Positions 36,483-45,793 are shown, numbered from the stretch's first letter. The stretch: DNA of 64,000 bases from Leeuwenhoekiella blandensis MED217 (GCF_000152985.1 NZ_CH672395.1:2120123-2184122); one strand, 5' to 3'. Notes: a model not told the origin generated them from the sequence alone. Made by a program: numbers and translations.

Positions 36483-36492
36483 ATAAAATCCT

Positions 36493-36957
36493 TTAAATTT
36501 TCTTTACCTGAACTGCGTTCATTCCTTTTTGTCCTCGCTCCAATTCAAAAGAAACTTTATCATTTTCATCAATGGCATCCTCTAAGATTCCACTAACGTG
36601 TACAAAATATTTCTCTTGATTTTCGGTATCAATGATAAAACCAAAACCTTTAGAATGATCAAAGAAAGACACTTTTCCTTTTCTAATTTTGGCCTCCTCA
36701 GCAGCGATTTTATCTTCTTCGGTAGTCTTAGGAATACTTATTTGAATATCTTCAATATCAACATCAACCTTCATTGATGGATCTGGCGGTGTGTCTGTAA
36801 GATTACCATTGTGATCAACATAAGCGATCATATCTTCAAAGTTTCCACCTGTTGCATTAGCTTTTCTAGCTTCTTTTCGCTTTTGTTTTTCTTCTCGTTT
36901 TTTTAATCTCTTTTTCTCTCGTTCTGTTTTGCTATACGTTTGTTGTGATCTTCCCAT
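36493..36957 (-). CDS. Cold-shock-domain protein with basic N-terminus
   Basis: The 154-residue protein has a very basic, coiled N-terminal region (residues 8-35, Lys/Arg/Glu repeats), an acidic linker, and a C-terminal cold-shock domain (about 93-152). The latter has KGKVSFFDHSKGFGFIID containing RNP1 and EKYFVHVSGI containing RNP2. It probably binds single-stranded RNA or DNA and may act as an RNA chaperone. The upstream region suggests a leader of about 150 bases (see 37109). Confidence 0.9.
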   Translation of the reverse strand: MGRSQQTYSKTEREKKRLKKREEKQKRKEARKANATGGNFEDMIAYVDHNGNLTDTPPDPSMKVDVDIEDIQISIPKTTEEDKIAAEEAKIRKGKVSFFDHSKGFGFIIDTENQEKYFVHVSGILEDAIDENDKVSFELERGQKGMNAVQVKKI

Positions 36958-37264
36958 GGAAAATTTCGGTTAAATAAAATTAGTAATTAGAGTATGTAAA
37001 AAAGGAATTGGTACGAGAGGGATACTAAGAAGATGTACAAATAATCTAAACCAAGCGCTATCAATAACTGAGTAAGCCGAAAGCTTATCTCTACTCATCT
37101 GCTGTAAAGGTACAAATTATAAAGCGGTATTTTCTGATTCAGCAACACAAGAATATATTGTAGTATTTTTCTTACCTTAAAAATATTTAACCTCGATTAT
37201 TTGCTCAATATCTTAAATTTCAGTTATTTTGACCTTGTATTAATCCACTTCAACTACTGCTTTT
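36958..37264. other. Intergenic region with long cold-shock leader
   Basis: This 307-bp gap separates the cold-shock-domain gene from the first VGIGT gene. The half next to the cold-shock gene can hold its leader, with a small hairpin (TAAGC/GCTTA at 37073-37087) nested in GAGTA...TACTC. No tRNA, terminator or further reading frame is seen. Confidence 0.4.
37109..37120 (-). promoter_or_regulatory. Putative promoter box of the cold-shock-domain gene
   Basis: On the minus strand TTTATAATTTG, with a TTG about 21 bases upstream, approximates the TTG / TAnnTTTG pair but with one extra base in the -7 box. It would give a leader of about 150 bases. Confidence 0.35.
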
Positions 37265-37879
37265 ATGTTCTACGGTAAATATTATTTACTGTTTTTTATA
37301 TCGTGCTCTCCTTTTTGCCTTCTTGGTCAAAAAGCAGTAGGTATAGGGACTTCAAATCCAAGAGTCACGCTTGAAGTTGCCGGGGATGCTATCACGAGAG
37401 ACGGTATTGAGATTGGAGTCATCGACGACATGGTTGATGCTGATACTTCAACTTTTTTAGTGCAAGAAGACGCCTCAAATAAACTAAAGACCTTAGATGT
37501 AAGTAACCCTACCGGTACCGCTTTGGGTTATATTCAAGAATATATAATTGAAAATCCTAACGAAGACTGGGTTCTCAATCTAGATACAAACATTAGCGCT
37601 ACAGAATTTGTAGTCAATACCATTTCGGCATATTATAATAGAGAATTGGATATTGATGGTTATGCCACAGTGCCAAACTTCTCAGCTTATATTCAAGATG
37701 GTACTTGGCGCTTGACTGCAGATTTTCCATCAGCAAATAATTTGTATGATAATGAGATAGGTACTTGGACCATCACTACACTTATTTATTCCCGAGATCT
37801 GTCAAAACAGTTGGGAACTATTACTATTCCAATGAATAATGGTTCAGAAGGTTCTCATGCAAACCCAATAATTGACTAG
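37265..37879 (+). CDS. Secreted VGIGT-type protein 1 of tandem cluster
   Basis: The 204-residue protein has a signal peptide (FFISCSPFCLLGQK) and then AVGIGTSNPRVTLEVAG, the short repeat found at the N-terminus of many Bacteroidota surface and tail-fibre-like proteins. The rest is a strand-rich domain ending GTWTITTLIYSRDL and a Gly/Ser-rich tail. No known enzymatic motif and no type IX secretion tail are evident. It is the first of three adjacent paralogous genes (gaps of 3 and 7 bases). Function unknown. Confidence 0.75.
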   Translation: MFYGKYYLLFFISCSPFCLLGQKAVGIGTSNPRVTLEVAGDAITRDGIEIGVIDDMVDADTSTFLVQEDASNKLKTLDVSNPTGTALGYIQEYIIENPNEDWVLNLDTNISATEFVVNTISAYYNRELDIDGYATVPNFSAYIQDGTWRLTADFPSANNLYDNEIGTWTITTLIYSRDLSKQLGTITIPMNNGSEGSHANPIID

Positions 37880-37882
37880 GTT

Positions 37883-38530
37883 ATGCGGTTATTACTAGTA
37901 TTAATTTTTATCATTTCAGCAAAAAGTTTGGCACAGGTAGGTATTGGTACTACGCAACCTGAAACCGATTTACACGTGGCGGGATCCACCCTAGTACAGG
38001 AAGAATTCGAAACAACTCAGCTTGGCTCAACTGATAATAATGATGTTGATTTTAAACTGATAACCCGACTGACCAATTCTAATCCGGTTGGAGAAATAAA
38101 CAGATTAAATGTAGATAATCTTACCGTTGCTCCCATTAATGTTATAAAATATTATTTTGATGATGTTGATGGTGACAATCTTGAAGATATTGATCTCTCC
38201 TATGAGGCTGATCGATATTTGATTGCAATCTCTAATTTTCGATACATTGGTGCCCCCATAGAAAAGCAAGCTGTTGACAACCATAATAGGCCTACCATGG
38301 GGAATTTTATTACGCGCGTTTTTACTGCTCCTTCACTTAACGACTCAGAAGTTGAAACCTGGCATTTACAAATTCAAAATACCTTTTTAGACCCTGAATC
38401 TGATGAAGAAATTGAGTATGAAATTACTTTGATTGTTTACGATAGATCTTATTATCGAGAATTAACACCAATCGAGACAAACCTTGCAGGTTCAAACACC
38501 GGTAGCGTTGCAGCACCAGATATAAAATAA
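37883..38530 (+). CDS. Secreted VGIGT-type protein 2 of tandem cluster
   Basis: The 215-residue protein has a signal peptide (LIFIISAKSLAQ) and then VGIGTTQPETDLHVAG. The core ends in ETWHLQIQNTF and EYEITLIVYDRSYYRE, resembling the end of protein 1 (GTWTITTLIYSRDL) and protein 3. The body is acidic (DDVDGDNLEDIDL), which could bind calcium; that is inference. Function unknown. Confidence 0.75.
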   Translation: MRLLLVLIFIISAKSLAQVGIGTTQPETDLHVAGSTLVQEEFETTQLGSTDNNDVDFKLITRLTNSNPVGEINRLNVDNLTVAPINVIKYYFDDVDGDNLEDIDLSYEADRYLIAISNFRYIGAPIEKQAVDNHNRPTMGNFITRVFTAPSLNDSEVETWHLQIQNTFLDPESDEEIEYEITLIVYDRSYYRELTPIETNLAGSNTGSVAAPDIK

Positions 38531-38537
38531 ATTTACC

Positions 38538-39179
38538 GTGAAATCAATTTTATCAATATTTATTTTTTTCTACATAGGGACATCTCTAGCCCAAGTTGGA
38601 GTCAATACCATTACGCCTCAGGCTACGCTAGATGTTAATGGCCACATCAAGGTAGACGAGAAATTATTTCTTGAAGCACCAGGGGATTTTAATGAGATTA
38701 GAGGTTCTAAACTTTTGGTAGAAAAGCAGGATAAGGAAATCGTACAATACGATATTGAAAATAGTAGATACGGTCCTATAAATTATGCGGAATTAAAGTT
38801 TGAAAACACCCAAAATATAGGTATTCAAAATTATGATACTAAAATTCCAATAGATCAGTACGCAGTTACTGTACAGGGATTCTACGTACGCGGTCAATAT
38901 GGAGAAACTAATGTAGTCGCTTCAAGTGACTCTGGAGATCAATACATCGAAGGTTCTCAAGTTTACTCCTATAAAGATACAGATACCGAGACTTGGCACA
39001 TAAAGGCATTTGTTAATAATTCAAAATTTAGGCTCTGGAATAATGCTAATATCCAAGTAAATATTTATCTCAATCTCATAATTTATAGAAAAGGCTTACT
39101 TGCTAAAGAGGTTGCTGATCAGAGCATAAGTTTATCAAACTCTACAAGTCTCCAAATTGCCAAGCCCGCTGGTTTTTAA
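38538..39179 (+). CDS. Secreted VGIGT-type protein 3 of tandem cluster
   Basis: The 213-residue protein starts at GTG with a signal peptide (SIFIFFYIGTSLAQ), followed by VGVNTITPQATLDVNGHIKV. The core ends TETWHIKAFVNNS and NIYLNLIIYRKGLL, echoing the other two proteins. It is the last gene of the cluster and converges on an unknown minus-strand gene. It shows no lipobox and no secretion tail. Function unknown. Confidence 0.75.
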   Translation: MKSILSIFIFFYIGTSLAQVGVNTITPQATLDVNGHIKVDEKLFLEAPGDFNEIRGSKLLVEKQDKEIVQYDIENSRYGPINYAELKFENTQNIGIQNYDTKIPIDQYAVTVQGFYVRGQYGETNVVASSDSGDQYIEGSQVYSYKDTDTETWHIKAFVNNSKFRLWNNANIQVNIYLNLIIYRKGLLAKEVADQSISLSNSTSLQIAKPAGF

Positions 39180-39192
39180 ACTTTAAGGTTAA

Positions 39193-39651
39193 TCAACAAC
39201 AACTATTGCCCGGTAAGCTTGGATCTGACGCTGCATCTATTAAAGGCGTTGTTTGTGAAGTTATCCTATTGAGATTAATCGTTGAATCTGTTTTGATTGG
39301 CAACAGCTTAAAATATTTTTCTGCTTTTTCTAGATTATAAATGCTTGCTGTAGAAGTATTCCATAACATTACACGCACTTCAACATCCGGAAATTTAATT
39401 GAAGCTTCAGCATTCTTGATTAAGCTCAAAAAAGCATTTGGATTGCAGCGATGATTAAAGTTTGGGTTTAGATTTAAATGAACCAAAATACATTGGGTGT
39501 TTTCAATAATTCCATCAAGATTAATCATCTTTTCTGTTTGTAAGCCCACCTTTACTACTTGATACTGACTTGGTATTAATTTTCCATCAGGAAACTCAAA
39601 ACCAATTTTATATGCTTTTTGTAAAATAGATTTAAGAACAGACAGTTTCAT
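39193..39651 (-). CDS. Unknown protein with CC C-terminus (152 aa)
   Basis: The protein has no signal peptide. It contains IGFEFPDGKLIPSQYQVVKV near residue 16, a HRCNPNAFLSLI helix near 80, and ends PGNSCC. The beginning (FxFPDGxxxPxxYxVxxVG) and the late YNLEKAEKYF/Cys tail resemble the small DUF6428 family found beside arsenic genes, but I cannot confirm this. It converges on the secreted triad and may be unrelated to it. Confidence 0.65.
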   Translation of the reverse strand: MKLSVLKSILQKAYKIGFEFPDGKLIPSQYQVVKVGLQTEKMINLDGIIENTQCILVHLNLNPNFNHRCNPNAFLSLIKNAEASIKFPDVEVRVMLWNTSTASIYNLEKAEKYFKLLPIKTDSTINLNRITSQTTPLIDAASDPSLPGNSCC

Positions 39652-39814
39652 AAGGTCTCTTTTTAAATTGAACTCTAAATAAGCTATTTAAACTTTCTAT
39701 TAGTGTTAACCTAATGCAAAATTTAACAAAAAACCAATGGTTTTAAATTAGGTTAAGTACTTTTACTACGCCTTTAATATCAAGGGGTAACGAAGTAAAC
39801 ATACTATATTAAAA

Positions 39815-40285
39815 ATGAACGCTGAAAATCAAAAGCTGAATCAGGAACTTACCGAAGCATTACAAAAATTACTGGTAAAAAATTACGATGCCGAAAAAGG
39901 CTTTATCAAAGCCATGCAAGAAATTGAACACACGGCGCTCAAAGGATTTATGCAGCGTCAAGCAGCAAAGCGTAACCAGTTTGCAACAGAACTCGATAAA
40001 GAACTTCACGCTTTAAACGCAAGACCCGAAGATGAAGGTAGCCTTGCGGCTGATTTACATCGCTTTTGGATTGATGTCAAAAGTATCGTGAGCAAAGACG
40101 ATATTTCTTCTGTACTTGAAGAATGCCTGCGCGGAGAAAAAATGAGTGCCGAAGAATATGAGAATGCATTAGAAAGTGATAAATTTCCACAGCATTTACG
40201 CACGGTGATCAACAACCAACTCTCTCAGATCTATCATACCATTGAAGATTTACAGCAACTTGACGATATTGCCAAACTTAGATAA
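39815..40285 (+). CDS. DUF2383/PA2169-type four-helix-bundle protein
   Basis: The 156-residue protein is almost entirely helical: about residues 5-35 with AEKGFIKAMQEIEH, 40-68 ending in FATELDKELHAL, 80-120, and 125-150. This is the ferritin-like bundle of the PA2169/DUF2383 family, whose function is unknown; stress induction is common. No clear complete metal-ligand set was found. It stands alone. Confidence 0.83.
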   Translation: MNAENQKLNQELTEALQKLLVKNYDAEKGFIKAMQEIEHTALKGFMQRQAAKRNQFATELDKELHALNARPEDEGSLAADLHRFWIDVKSIVSKDDISSVLEECLRGEKMSAEEYENALESDKFPQHLRTVINNQLSQIYHTIEDLQQLDDIAKLR

Positions 40286-40523
40286 TTAACCTCTAATTTT
40301 ACTTAGGCCTTCTACGGTTTATCACTGGTAGTCAGTATAATTTGAAGAGTAGTTTAGGAAAACTCACAAGTTGAAAAACCATTTTCGACTAAAATATATT
40401 CAATAAAACGACACTTTGTTTAAATTATCAATAATTTAAAGCTTTCTTTTTATCAAGTTTAGAGGTGATTAGCATTTAGGTTTTCTTAACTTTAAAGAAA
40501 TACAAACTAACACTATCTAGACT

Positions 40524-41714
40524 ATGAGTACTTCAAATCTTCCAAGAAGAGAATGGCTTAAAAAAATGGCTTTTTCGGTGGGCGCAGTTGCTGTTGCTCC
40601 CACAGCTTTATGGGCAACTACTGTAGAACAGGCTCAGAGAAATAATCAAAAATTTCTATACAAAAATTCAGCTTTTGACGAATTTACGCCTCCCAAATTC
40701 CCCGATCTAAGCACGGTAAAAGCACGCCTTGTTTGGAACGAGAATCCGCACGGGCCATCAAAAATGGCAGCAAAAGCATTTCAAGACAATGTTTGGGATG
40801 GAAATCACTATTCGTGGTCTTCTTTAGGTGAACTCGTTCAAAAGATCGCAGATAAAGAAGGGGTTTCTCCTGAAAATATTATGATGGGTCCTGGCTCTTC
40901 CGACTTATTAGAAAAAACCGCATTGGTTTATTTCAGTGAAGGTGGAAACGTAGTAAGTGGTGACCCAAGTTATATGTCACTCGTGAGTGTTGCCAAAGCA
41001 GCCGGTGGTTCCTGGAAAGCTCTAAAGTTAACTGAAGATTATCAGCATGATTTAGATGCTATGGAAGCCGCTATCGACGAAGATACTAAGCTTGTTTATA
41101 TTACCAATCCCAACAACCCAACAGCTACCCTTACAGATACCGAAAAACTGAAGGATTTTTGTAAACGCGTATCTAAGACGGTTCCTGTATTTGTAGATGA
41201 AGCTTATCTCGAACTGGCTCCTGAAGGTTTAGATGCAAGTATGGCTCCATTGGTTGCTGAAGGTTATGATGTTTTTGTAACTCGTACGTTCTCTAAAATA
41301 CACGGAATGGCAGGCCTGCGTATGGGATATATGTTAGGTAAAAAAGAATCATTAGAAGGAATAAACAAAATCACACGTGGTGGAATGGGTATTGCGGGAC
41401 CAACCATTGCGGCGGCTTCTGCAAGTATGGATGACGAAGCCTATTTAACCATGTGTAAGGATAAGATCAAAGAGGCACGTGATTATACAACTTCTTACCT
41501 AGAGTCTCGAGGATTTGACTATATGCCATCTTCTACAAACTTCGTGATCTTCCCGATCGATATGGAAGGGGATGCTTTTCTTGAAAAAATCTATGATAAG
41601 AAAGTGGTTGTACGTGCATTTAAATTCTGGGATCAGAACTGGTGTCGTGTAAGTATGGGTACTATGGAGGAAATGAAATATTTTACCGATGCGATCGATG
41701 AAATCCTTGTGTAA
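40524..41714 (+). CDS. Tat-exported class I/II aminotransferase (HisC-like)
   Basis: The 396-residue protein starts with a twin-arginine signal (PRREWLKKMAFSVGAVAVAP, near residues 7-26) and is then a fold-type I PLP enzyme: VWNENPHGPS near 73, MGPGSSDLLEKT, YITNPNNPTATL near 193 and the PLP lysine in TRTFSKIHGMAGLRMGY near 260. It resembles histidinol-phosphate aminotransferase, but export to the periplasm rules out a role in histidine synthesis there. An AEC-type permease follows after two bases. The substrate is unknown. Confidence 0.88.
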   Translation: MSTSNLPRREWLKKMAFSVGAVAVAPTALWATTVEQAQRNNQKFLYKNSAFDEFTPPKFPDLSTVKARLVWNENPHGPSKMAAKAFQDNVWDGNHYSWSSLGELVQKIADKEGVSPENIMMGPGSSDLLEKTALVYFSEGGNVVSGDPSYMSLVSVAKAAGGSWKALKLTEDYQHDLDAMEAAIDEDTKLVYITNPNNPTATLTDTEKLKDFCKRVSKTVPVFVDEAYLELAPEGLDASMAPLVAEGYDVFVTRTFSKIHGMAGLRMGYMLGKKESLEGINKITRGGMGIAGPTIAAASASMDDEAYLTMCKDKIKEARDYTTSYLESRGFDYMPSSTNFVIFPIDMEGDAFLEKIYDKKVVVRAFKFWDQNWCRVSMGTMEEMKYFTDAIDEILV

Positions 41715-41716
41715 AG

Positions 41717-42868
41717 ATGGATATTAATCTGCAGAAAACATTTCTTTTTCTTCTGTTTATAGGTATTGGTCTATTACTTAAAGTTAAGCTCAAGGACAAA
41801 TCTGAATTAGCAGGAATTAAGGTTATTATTCTTAACCTGGCTTTACCGGCAACGATTTTTATCGCATTACTTGGAGTGAATATTGAAGCTTCGCTCCTAT
41901 TATTGCCGCTAATTGCACTCCTCCTTAATGTAGTATTATTTTTTGTGACGCCTTTGGTATTTCCCGTTTTAGGAATAAAACGAGGAACGCCTAATTTTAG
42001 AACAGGACAGTTATTGGTTTCGTCATTAGCACCAGGTCTTAGCTGTTTCCCATTTATTCTGGAGTATTTGGGAGATTCGTACCTCGCAAAAGCGGCTATG
42101 GCAGATCTAGGGAACAAAGTTTTTGTCCTACTTATCCTCTACTTAGTTGCGATGCGCTGGCATTACAAAACTCAGGAAATTCAGAATACGTCAAATAAGG
42201 CCAAATTAAAGAGTCTCTGTATTGCTATGGTTTCAGAACCGGTCAATATTTTTATTCTAGTGGCTTTGGTATTATTATCATTCGGCTTGCATATGGAAAG
42301 TTTACCTTTTATTGTAAGCGAAAGTCTAAGCCGGTTAAGTCTTTTGATGACTCCACTTGTCCTTTTATTTATTGGACTTTCAGTAAAAATAAAAAAGAGA
42401 CAATTTGCTCAGATCATTTCTGTGCTCTTATTGAGAGCCGGAATTGTCGTCTTATTAGGTATTGGTCTTATATCCTTAGCAAATATCACAATTGCGCAAG
42501 ACCGACTACTATTGCTAGCATTTGGGCTTAGCGCCTGTAGCTTTTGGCCCTTTGCTCATATTGCAGCCGTTGACGCACAAGAAAAGCGCGTACTGAATTT
42601 TAGAAAAACTTTTAATCAGAACTTTGCTATCAACATTTTGGCAATTTCTTTTCCGCTATCTGTAGTCCTTATTTTAGGAATACTCTCCGCCGGAACTTTG
42701 TTTGCCAATATTGATACCATGCTCCTATTAGCAACTTCATTGATCACGGGAGGCTTAGTCTATCCGGGGTTTATGCTTTTAGTTAAGAAGAAGTCTTTAG
42801 CACAAACAAAAACGTTAGATCAGGATGTAGACGAGCCCTATAACCTCAAACGCGTTACTGAAAATTAA
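41717..42868 (+). CDS. AEC-type (auxin efflux carrier-like) permease
   Basis: The 383-residue protein has about ten membrane helices with short loops. ILNLALPATIFIALLG near residue 35 and KRGTPNFRTGQLLVSSLAPG near 92 are consistent with the AEC/BASS-like transporter fold. The transported compound is unknown; it starts two bases after the exported aminotransferase, so the two may handle the same amino or keto acid. A terminator follows. Confidence 0.75.
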   Translation: MDINLQKTFLFLLFIGIGLLLKVKLKDKSELAGIKVIILNLALPATIFIALLGVNIEASLLLLPLIALLLNVVLFFVTPLVFPVLGIKRGTPNFRTGQLLVSSLAPGLSCFPFILEYLGDSYLAKAAMADLGNKVFVLLILYLVAMRWHYKTQEIQNTSNKAKLKSLCIAMVSEPVNIFILVALVLLSFGLHMESLPFIVSESLSRLSLLMTPLVLLFIGLSVKIKKRQFAQIISVLLLRAGIVVLLGIGLISLANITIAQDRLLLLAFGLSACSFWPFAHIAAVDAQEKRVLNFRKTFNQNFAINILAISFPLSVVLILGILSAGTLFANIDTMLLLATSLITGGLVYPGFMLLVKKKSLAQTKTLDQDVDEPYNLKRVTEN

Positions 42869-42891
42869 AATCAAATTTATTCTATAAATTT

Positions 42892-42921
42892 AAAAGACCG
42901 ATTAAAAATTCGGTCTTTTTT
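42892..42921 (+). terminator. Terminator after the AEC-type permease
   Basis: AAAAGACCGA pairs with TCGGTCTTTT around TTAAAAAT, ending in a T run. Confidence 0.82.
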
Positions 42922-43172
42922 AGTTATAATAAGTAGTGTATGTATTTTCAATAAAAAACTTAATTACAGTCACTTACAAATAGTATTCATTGTAATTAGT
43001 ACATGTTTCAATCAATCAAAAAGATTTCAGCTCGACGATAAAAATCAATCAATTCATACCTTTTAAAGAAAGAATAAGTAAGTCTGCGAAGCTTTTGAAA
43101 GTCATTTGTTTAAAATCATTTACAGTTCGAGAATAGCCTCAAAACATTTAATCTGGATTATCGAGGAAAAAC

Positions 43173-43205
43173 AAAAAAAGACCGGTTTATAAAACCGGTC
43201 TTTTT
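43173..43205 (-). terminator. Terminator after the metalloprotease gene
   Basis: GACCGGTTT pairs with AAACCGGTC, with A and T tracts on both sides, so it can act in both directions. It lies 27 bases past the stop codon of the minus-strand metalloprotease. Confidence 0.85.
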
Positions 43206-43231
43206 CTTACAATTAATTGTGTTGCTAACTT

Positions 43232-45685
43232 TTATCTTGGATCAAGAATAAGATCTATACGCTCTAATAAATCCTGTAGATGATAACGACTAAGGCTGTC
43301 ACCAGTTCTACCAATAGCACTTCTTACACTGCGTTTTAGGGTATTTAACTCGGCGCGTGCGATTGATCTGATATCAGACTGACTTACATTAACACTTGTA
43401 GAATTACGACGTCCTTCTTGTTCTTCAGTCAATAAGTATTCTAAGCGATCAACATAGGCACGTTGTAAATTACGGCGATACGTATCTATTTTTCTTCCAG
43501 CACGTAACTCACTAAAGATTCCTGAACGCAAATCGTTCATCATTTCAGTAAGGCTATACGCTTCACGACCATTAAGTGTTTCATTCTCGATCATACGAGC
43601 CATACGACCAAAGTCTAAAACATTATTTAATGTACGTACTTGTAATCCGCGGATGCGCTCGATGTTCCCATTATTTTCAATTTTATTGAGAATATCAGTA
43701 TCGATCATCCATTCTGGAGTACTGAATAATTGCTCTTGTAAAAATGCAAGACTTTCTTCCTGACGCTCTTTAGGAACCGGCACAAATACAGCTCCATCTT
43801 GGTCGTAGGTTTTGTTATACTGATAAACGCCTCCAATGTTGTTGCTTACGTGGCCCATATAACGGTTAAACTGAGTCAACACTTGACCGTATAATGTTTC
43901 TAAGTCATCATAATTCTTACCATCTTCAGCAGTCCATTCTATAAGATTAGGAACGATACGCTTCAAGTTTTCGATACCGTAGTTACTCGCTTTAACAGCG
44001 TCATCTCCTAAATCTTCAGTTTGTGAACTCGGATCAACAACATCCCACTGCTGTGCACCAAAACGGTACATAGGATCTCCGGCATGCTCTAGAATCCATT
44101 GGTCAAGAACAGGTTTTTCTTCCATTCCTTCTTTATCAAGAATTGGACGATATCCCCAATTGATCGCATATTTATCATAGATTCCAATATTTGGCATCAT
44201 AGAAACGCCTTCATCTCCTGGCTGTGCTACGTAGTTAAACCGTGCATAATCCATAATTGATGGTGCTGTACCGTATTTCTCTGTAAAGCTTTTAGAGCGT
44301 AATGAATCTACAGGATACGCTACACTACTTCCCATGTTATGAGGTAAACCTAAGGTGTGACCAACTTCGTGAGAAGACACAAAACGAATTAAACGTCCCA
44401 TAATCTCATCTTTAAATGCAACACCACGTGCTTCTGGATTGATCGCAGCTGTTTGTACGAAATACCAGTTACGTAAAAGGGTCATCACATTGTGATACCA
44501 GTTAATATCAGATTCTAGAATCTCACCACTACGCGGGTCACTTACGTGAGGTCCGTTTGCATTAGGAATTGGAGATGCCAAATAACGTACCGTTGAAAAA
44601 CGTACATCCTCTGGAGACCAATCTGGATCTTCTTCTACAGTTGGAGCTTCTTTAGCAATAATTGCATTTTTGAAACCTGCTGCTTCAAAGGCAACTTGCC
44701 AATCTTCAATTCCTTGTTTTATAAATGGTACCCATTTTTTAGGTGTTGCACGATCAATGTAGTAAACGATTTGTTTTTTAGGCTCAACGAGTTCACCTGC
44801 TTTGAATTTAGCTTCATCTTCAGGCTTCACTTCAAGTCTCCAACGGTCCAAATAACGAACGGTTTTACTTTCTTGCGCATCAAGACCGTAATCTACCTGT
44901 CCACGTGCAAACCAACCTACTCTGCGGTCAAAATAACGACGCTCCATAGGTTCTTTAGGTAATAAAACCATACTGTTACTCATTTCAACAGTAATAGACC
45001 CTACGCTTTGGTTACTTGGTGGATTACCTGCGTTATAGGTTTTAACGTGTCTTGCTTCGATGTTTAAAGGATAACTTTTAAGGCTTTCAATATAGCTTCT
45101 GCCTTTATCCACGTTACGCACTTTGTAAGCATCACGGTAATATCCTGGTAATCCTAAAGCCTGTACATCATCTGAATATAGATCATTAACCTGAACTACT
45201 GTAGCTGTACTGTCTTTATTGATGGTTTTAACATCGAAAGAAAAAAGTACAGGTTCAAAATTAGAATTGTTTACGGCCTCATGAATCGGAAGTGAATCTG
45301 CAGCAAAAATTTCGTGAGAAACTACTCGTAAAAGTACTTTTTTGTCCTTTTTCTCCCATCTCAATACCTGAGTGTTGGCTTTTCCTCCACCAAAACCGAT
45401 ACCTGATGCGGTTTTAGCAATACGCGTTACCATCAACATCTCACGATCAAAAATAGTATCGGGAATTTCGTAGAAATAATCGTCCTTAACTTTGTGAATA
45501 GTAAAAAGACCTGAGTCGGTAACGGCCTCTTTGGTAATTACTTTGTTGTAGGGTTTTAAGTCGCCTTTAGACTCTTCCTTTTTTGTTTCGGCTGCTGCAC
45601 TTTTTTTGTTCTGCTTAGTACTCGCACAGTTCACCGTAAGCATTGCGAGCGCAAAAGTCGCAATGGGGTAAAGTTTTAATTTCAT
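43232..45685 (-). CDS. Zinc-dependent metalloprotease lipoprotein (DUF5117/DUF4953 type)
   Basis: The 817-residue protein has a lipobox (LAMLTVNC, Cys20) and then DUF5118/DUF5117-like strand-rich segments (about 45-300). The protease domain has SSHEVGHTLGLPHNMGSS near residue 438, an extended HExxHxxGxxH zinc motif as in metzincins, and SIMDYARFNYVAQPGD as a likely Met-turn. It should be anchored in the envelope and face the periplasm or the outside. Substrates are unknown. A bidirectional terminator lies at each end. Confidence 0.9.
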   Translation of the reverse strand: MKLKLYPIATFALAMLTVNCASTKQNKKSAAAETKKEESKGDLKPYNKVITKEAVTDSGLFTIHKVKDDYFYEIPDTIFDREMLMVTRIAKTASGIGFGGGKANTQVLRWEKKDKKVLLRVVSHEIFAADSLPIHEAVNNSNFEPVLFSFDVKTINKDSTATVVQVNDLYSDDVQALGLPGYYRDAYKVRNVDKGRSYIESLKSYPLNIEARHVKTYNAGNPPSNQSVGSITVEMSNSMVLLPKEPMERRYFDRRVGWFARGQVDYGLDAQESKTVRYLDRWRLEVKPEDEAKFKAGELVEPKKQIVYYIDRATPKKWVPFIKQGIEDWQVAFEAAGFKNAIIAKEAPTVEEDPDWSPEDVRFSTVRYLASPIPNANGPHVSDPRSGEILESDINWYHNVMTLLRNWYFVQTAAINPEARGVAFKDEIMGRLIRFVSSHEVGHTLGLPHNMGSSVAYPVDSLRSKSFTEKYGTAPSIMDYARFNYVAQPGDEGVSMMPNIGIYDKYAINWGYRPILDKEGMEEKPVLDQWILEHAGDPMYRFGAQQWDVVDPSSQTEDLGDDAVKASNYGIENLKRIVPNLIEWTAEDGKNYDDLETLYGQVLTQFNRYMGHVSNNIGGVYQYNKTYDQDGAVFVPVPKERQEESLAFLQEQLFSTPEWMIDTDILNKIENNGNIERIRGLQVRTLNNVLDFGRMARMIENETLNGREAYSLTEMMNDLRSGIFSELRAGRKIDTYRRNLQRAYVDRLEYLLTEEQEGRRNSTSVNVSQSDIRSIARAELNTLKRSVRSAIGRTGDSLSRYHLQDLLERIDLILDPR

Positions 45686-45727
45686 TATTCAATTTTAGAG
45701 TTGCGCCAATTTAATATACTTAAACAT

Positions 45728-45759
45728 AAAAAGGTGTTAAGATTGTCTTAACACCTTTT
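45728..45759. terminator. Terminator between aldo/keto reductase and metalloprotease
   Basis: AAAAGGTGTTAAGA pairs with TCTTAACACCTTTT around a short loop. On the minus strand it follows the aldo/keto reductase gene. Confidence 0.85.
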
Positions 45760-45793
45760 CTTAATACTTCGTAAAAATATTTTGCAAGAGCAA

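Larger units (their letters stand above)
42869..43231. other. Intergenic region between convergent genes
   Basis: The 363-bp gap holds two terminators (42892 and 43173) and AT-rich sequence between them. No reading frame, RNA gene or convincing repeat was seen. Confidence 0.5.

Noticed and set aside
37265..39179. VGIGT proteins as part of a prophage tail module
   Set aside because: The motif also occurs in non-phage surface proteins, each gene has its own signal peptide, and no phage structural, lysis or integrase gene is near.
42869..43231. Gap searched for a tRNA or small RNA
   Set aside because: Only two terminator hairpins and AT-rich sequence were found; there was no T-loop motif or cloverleaf.
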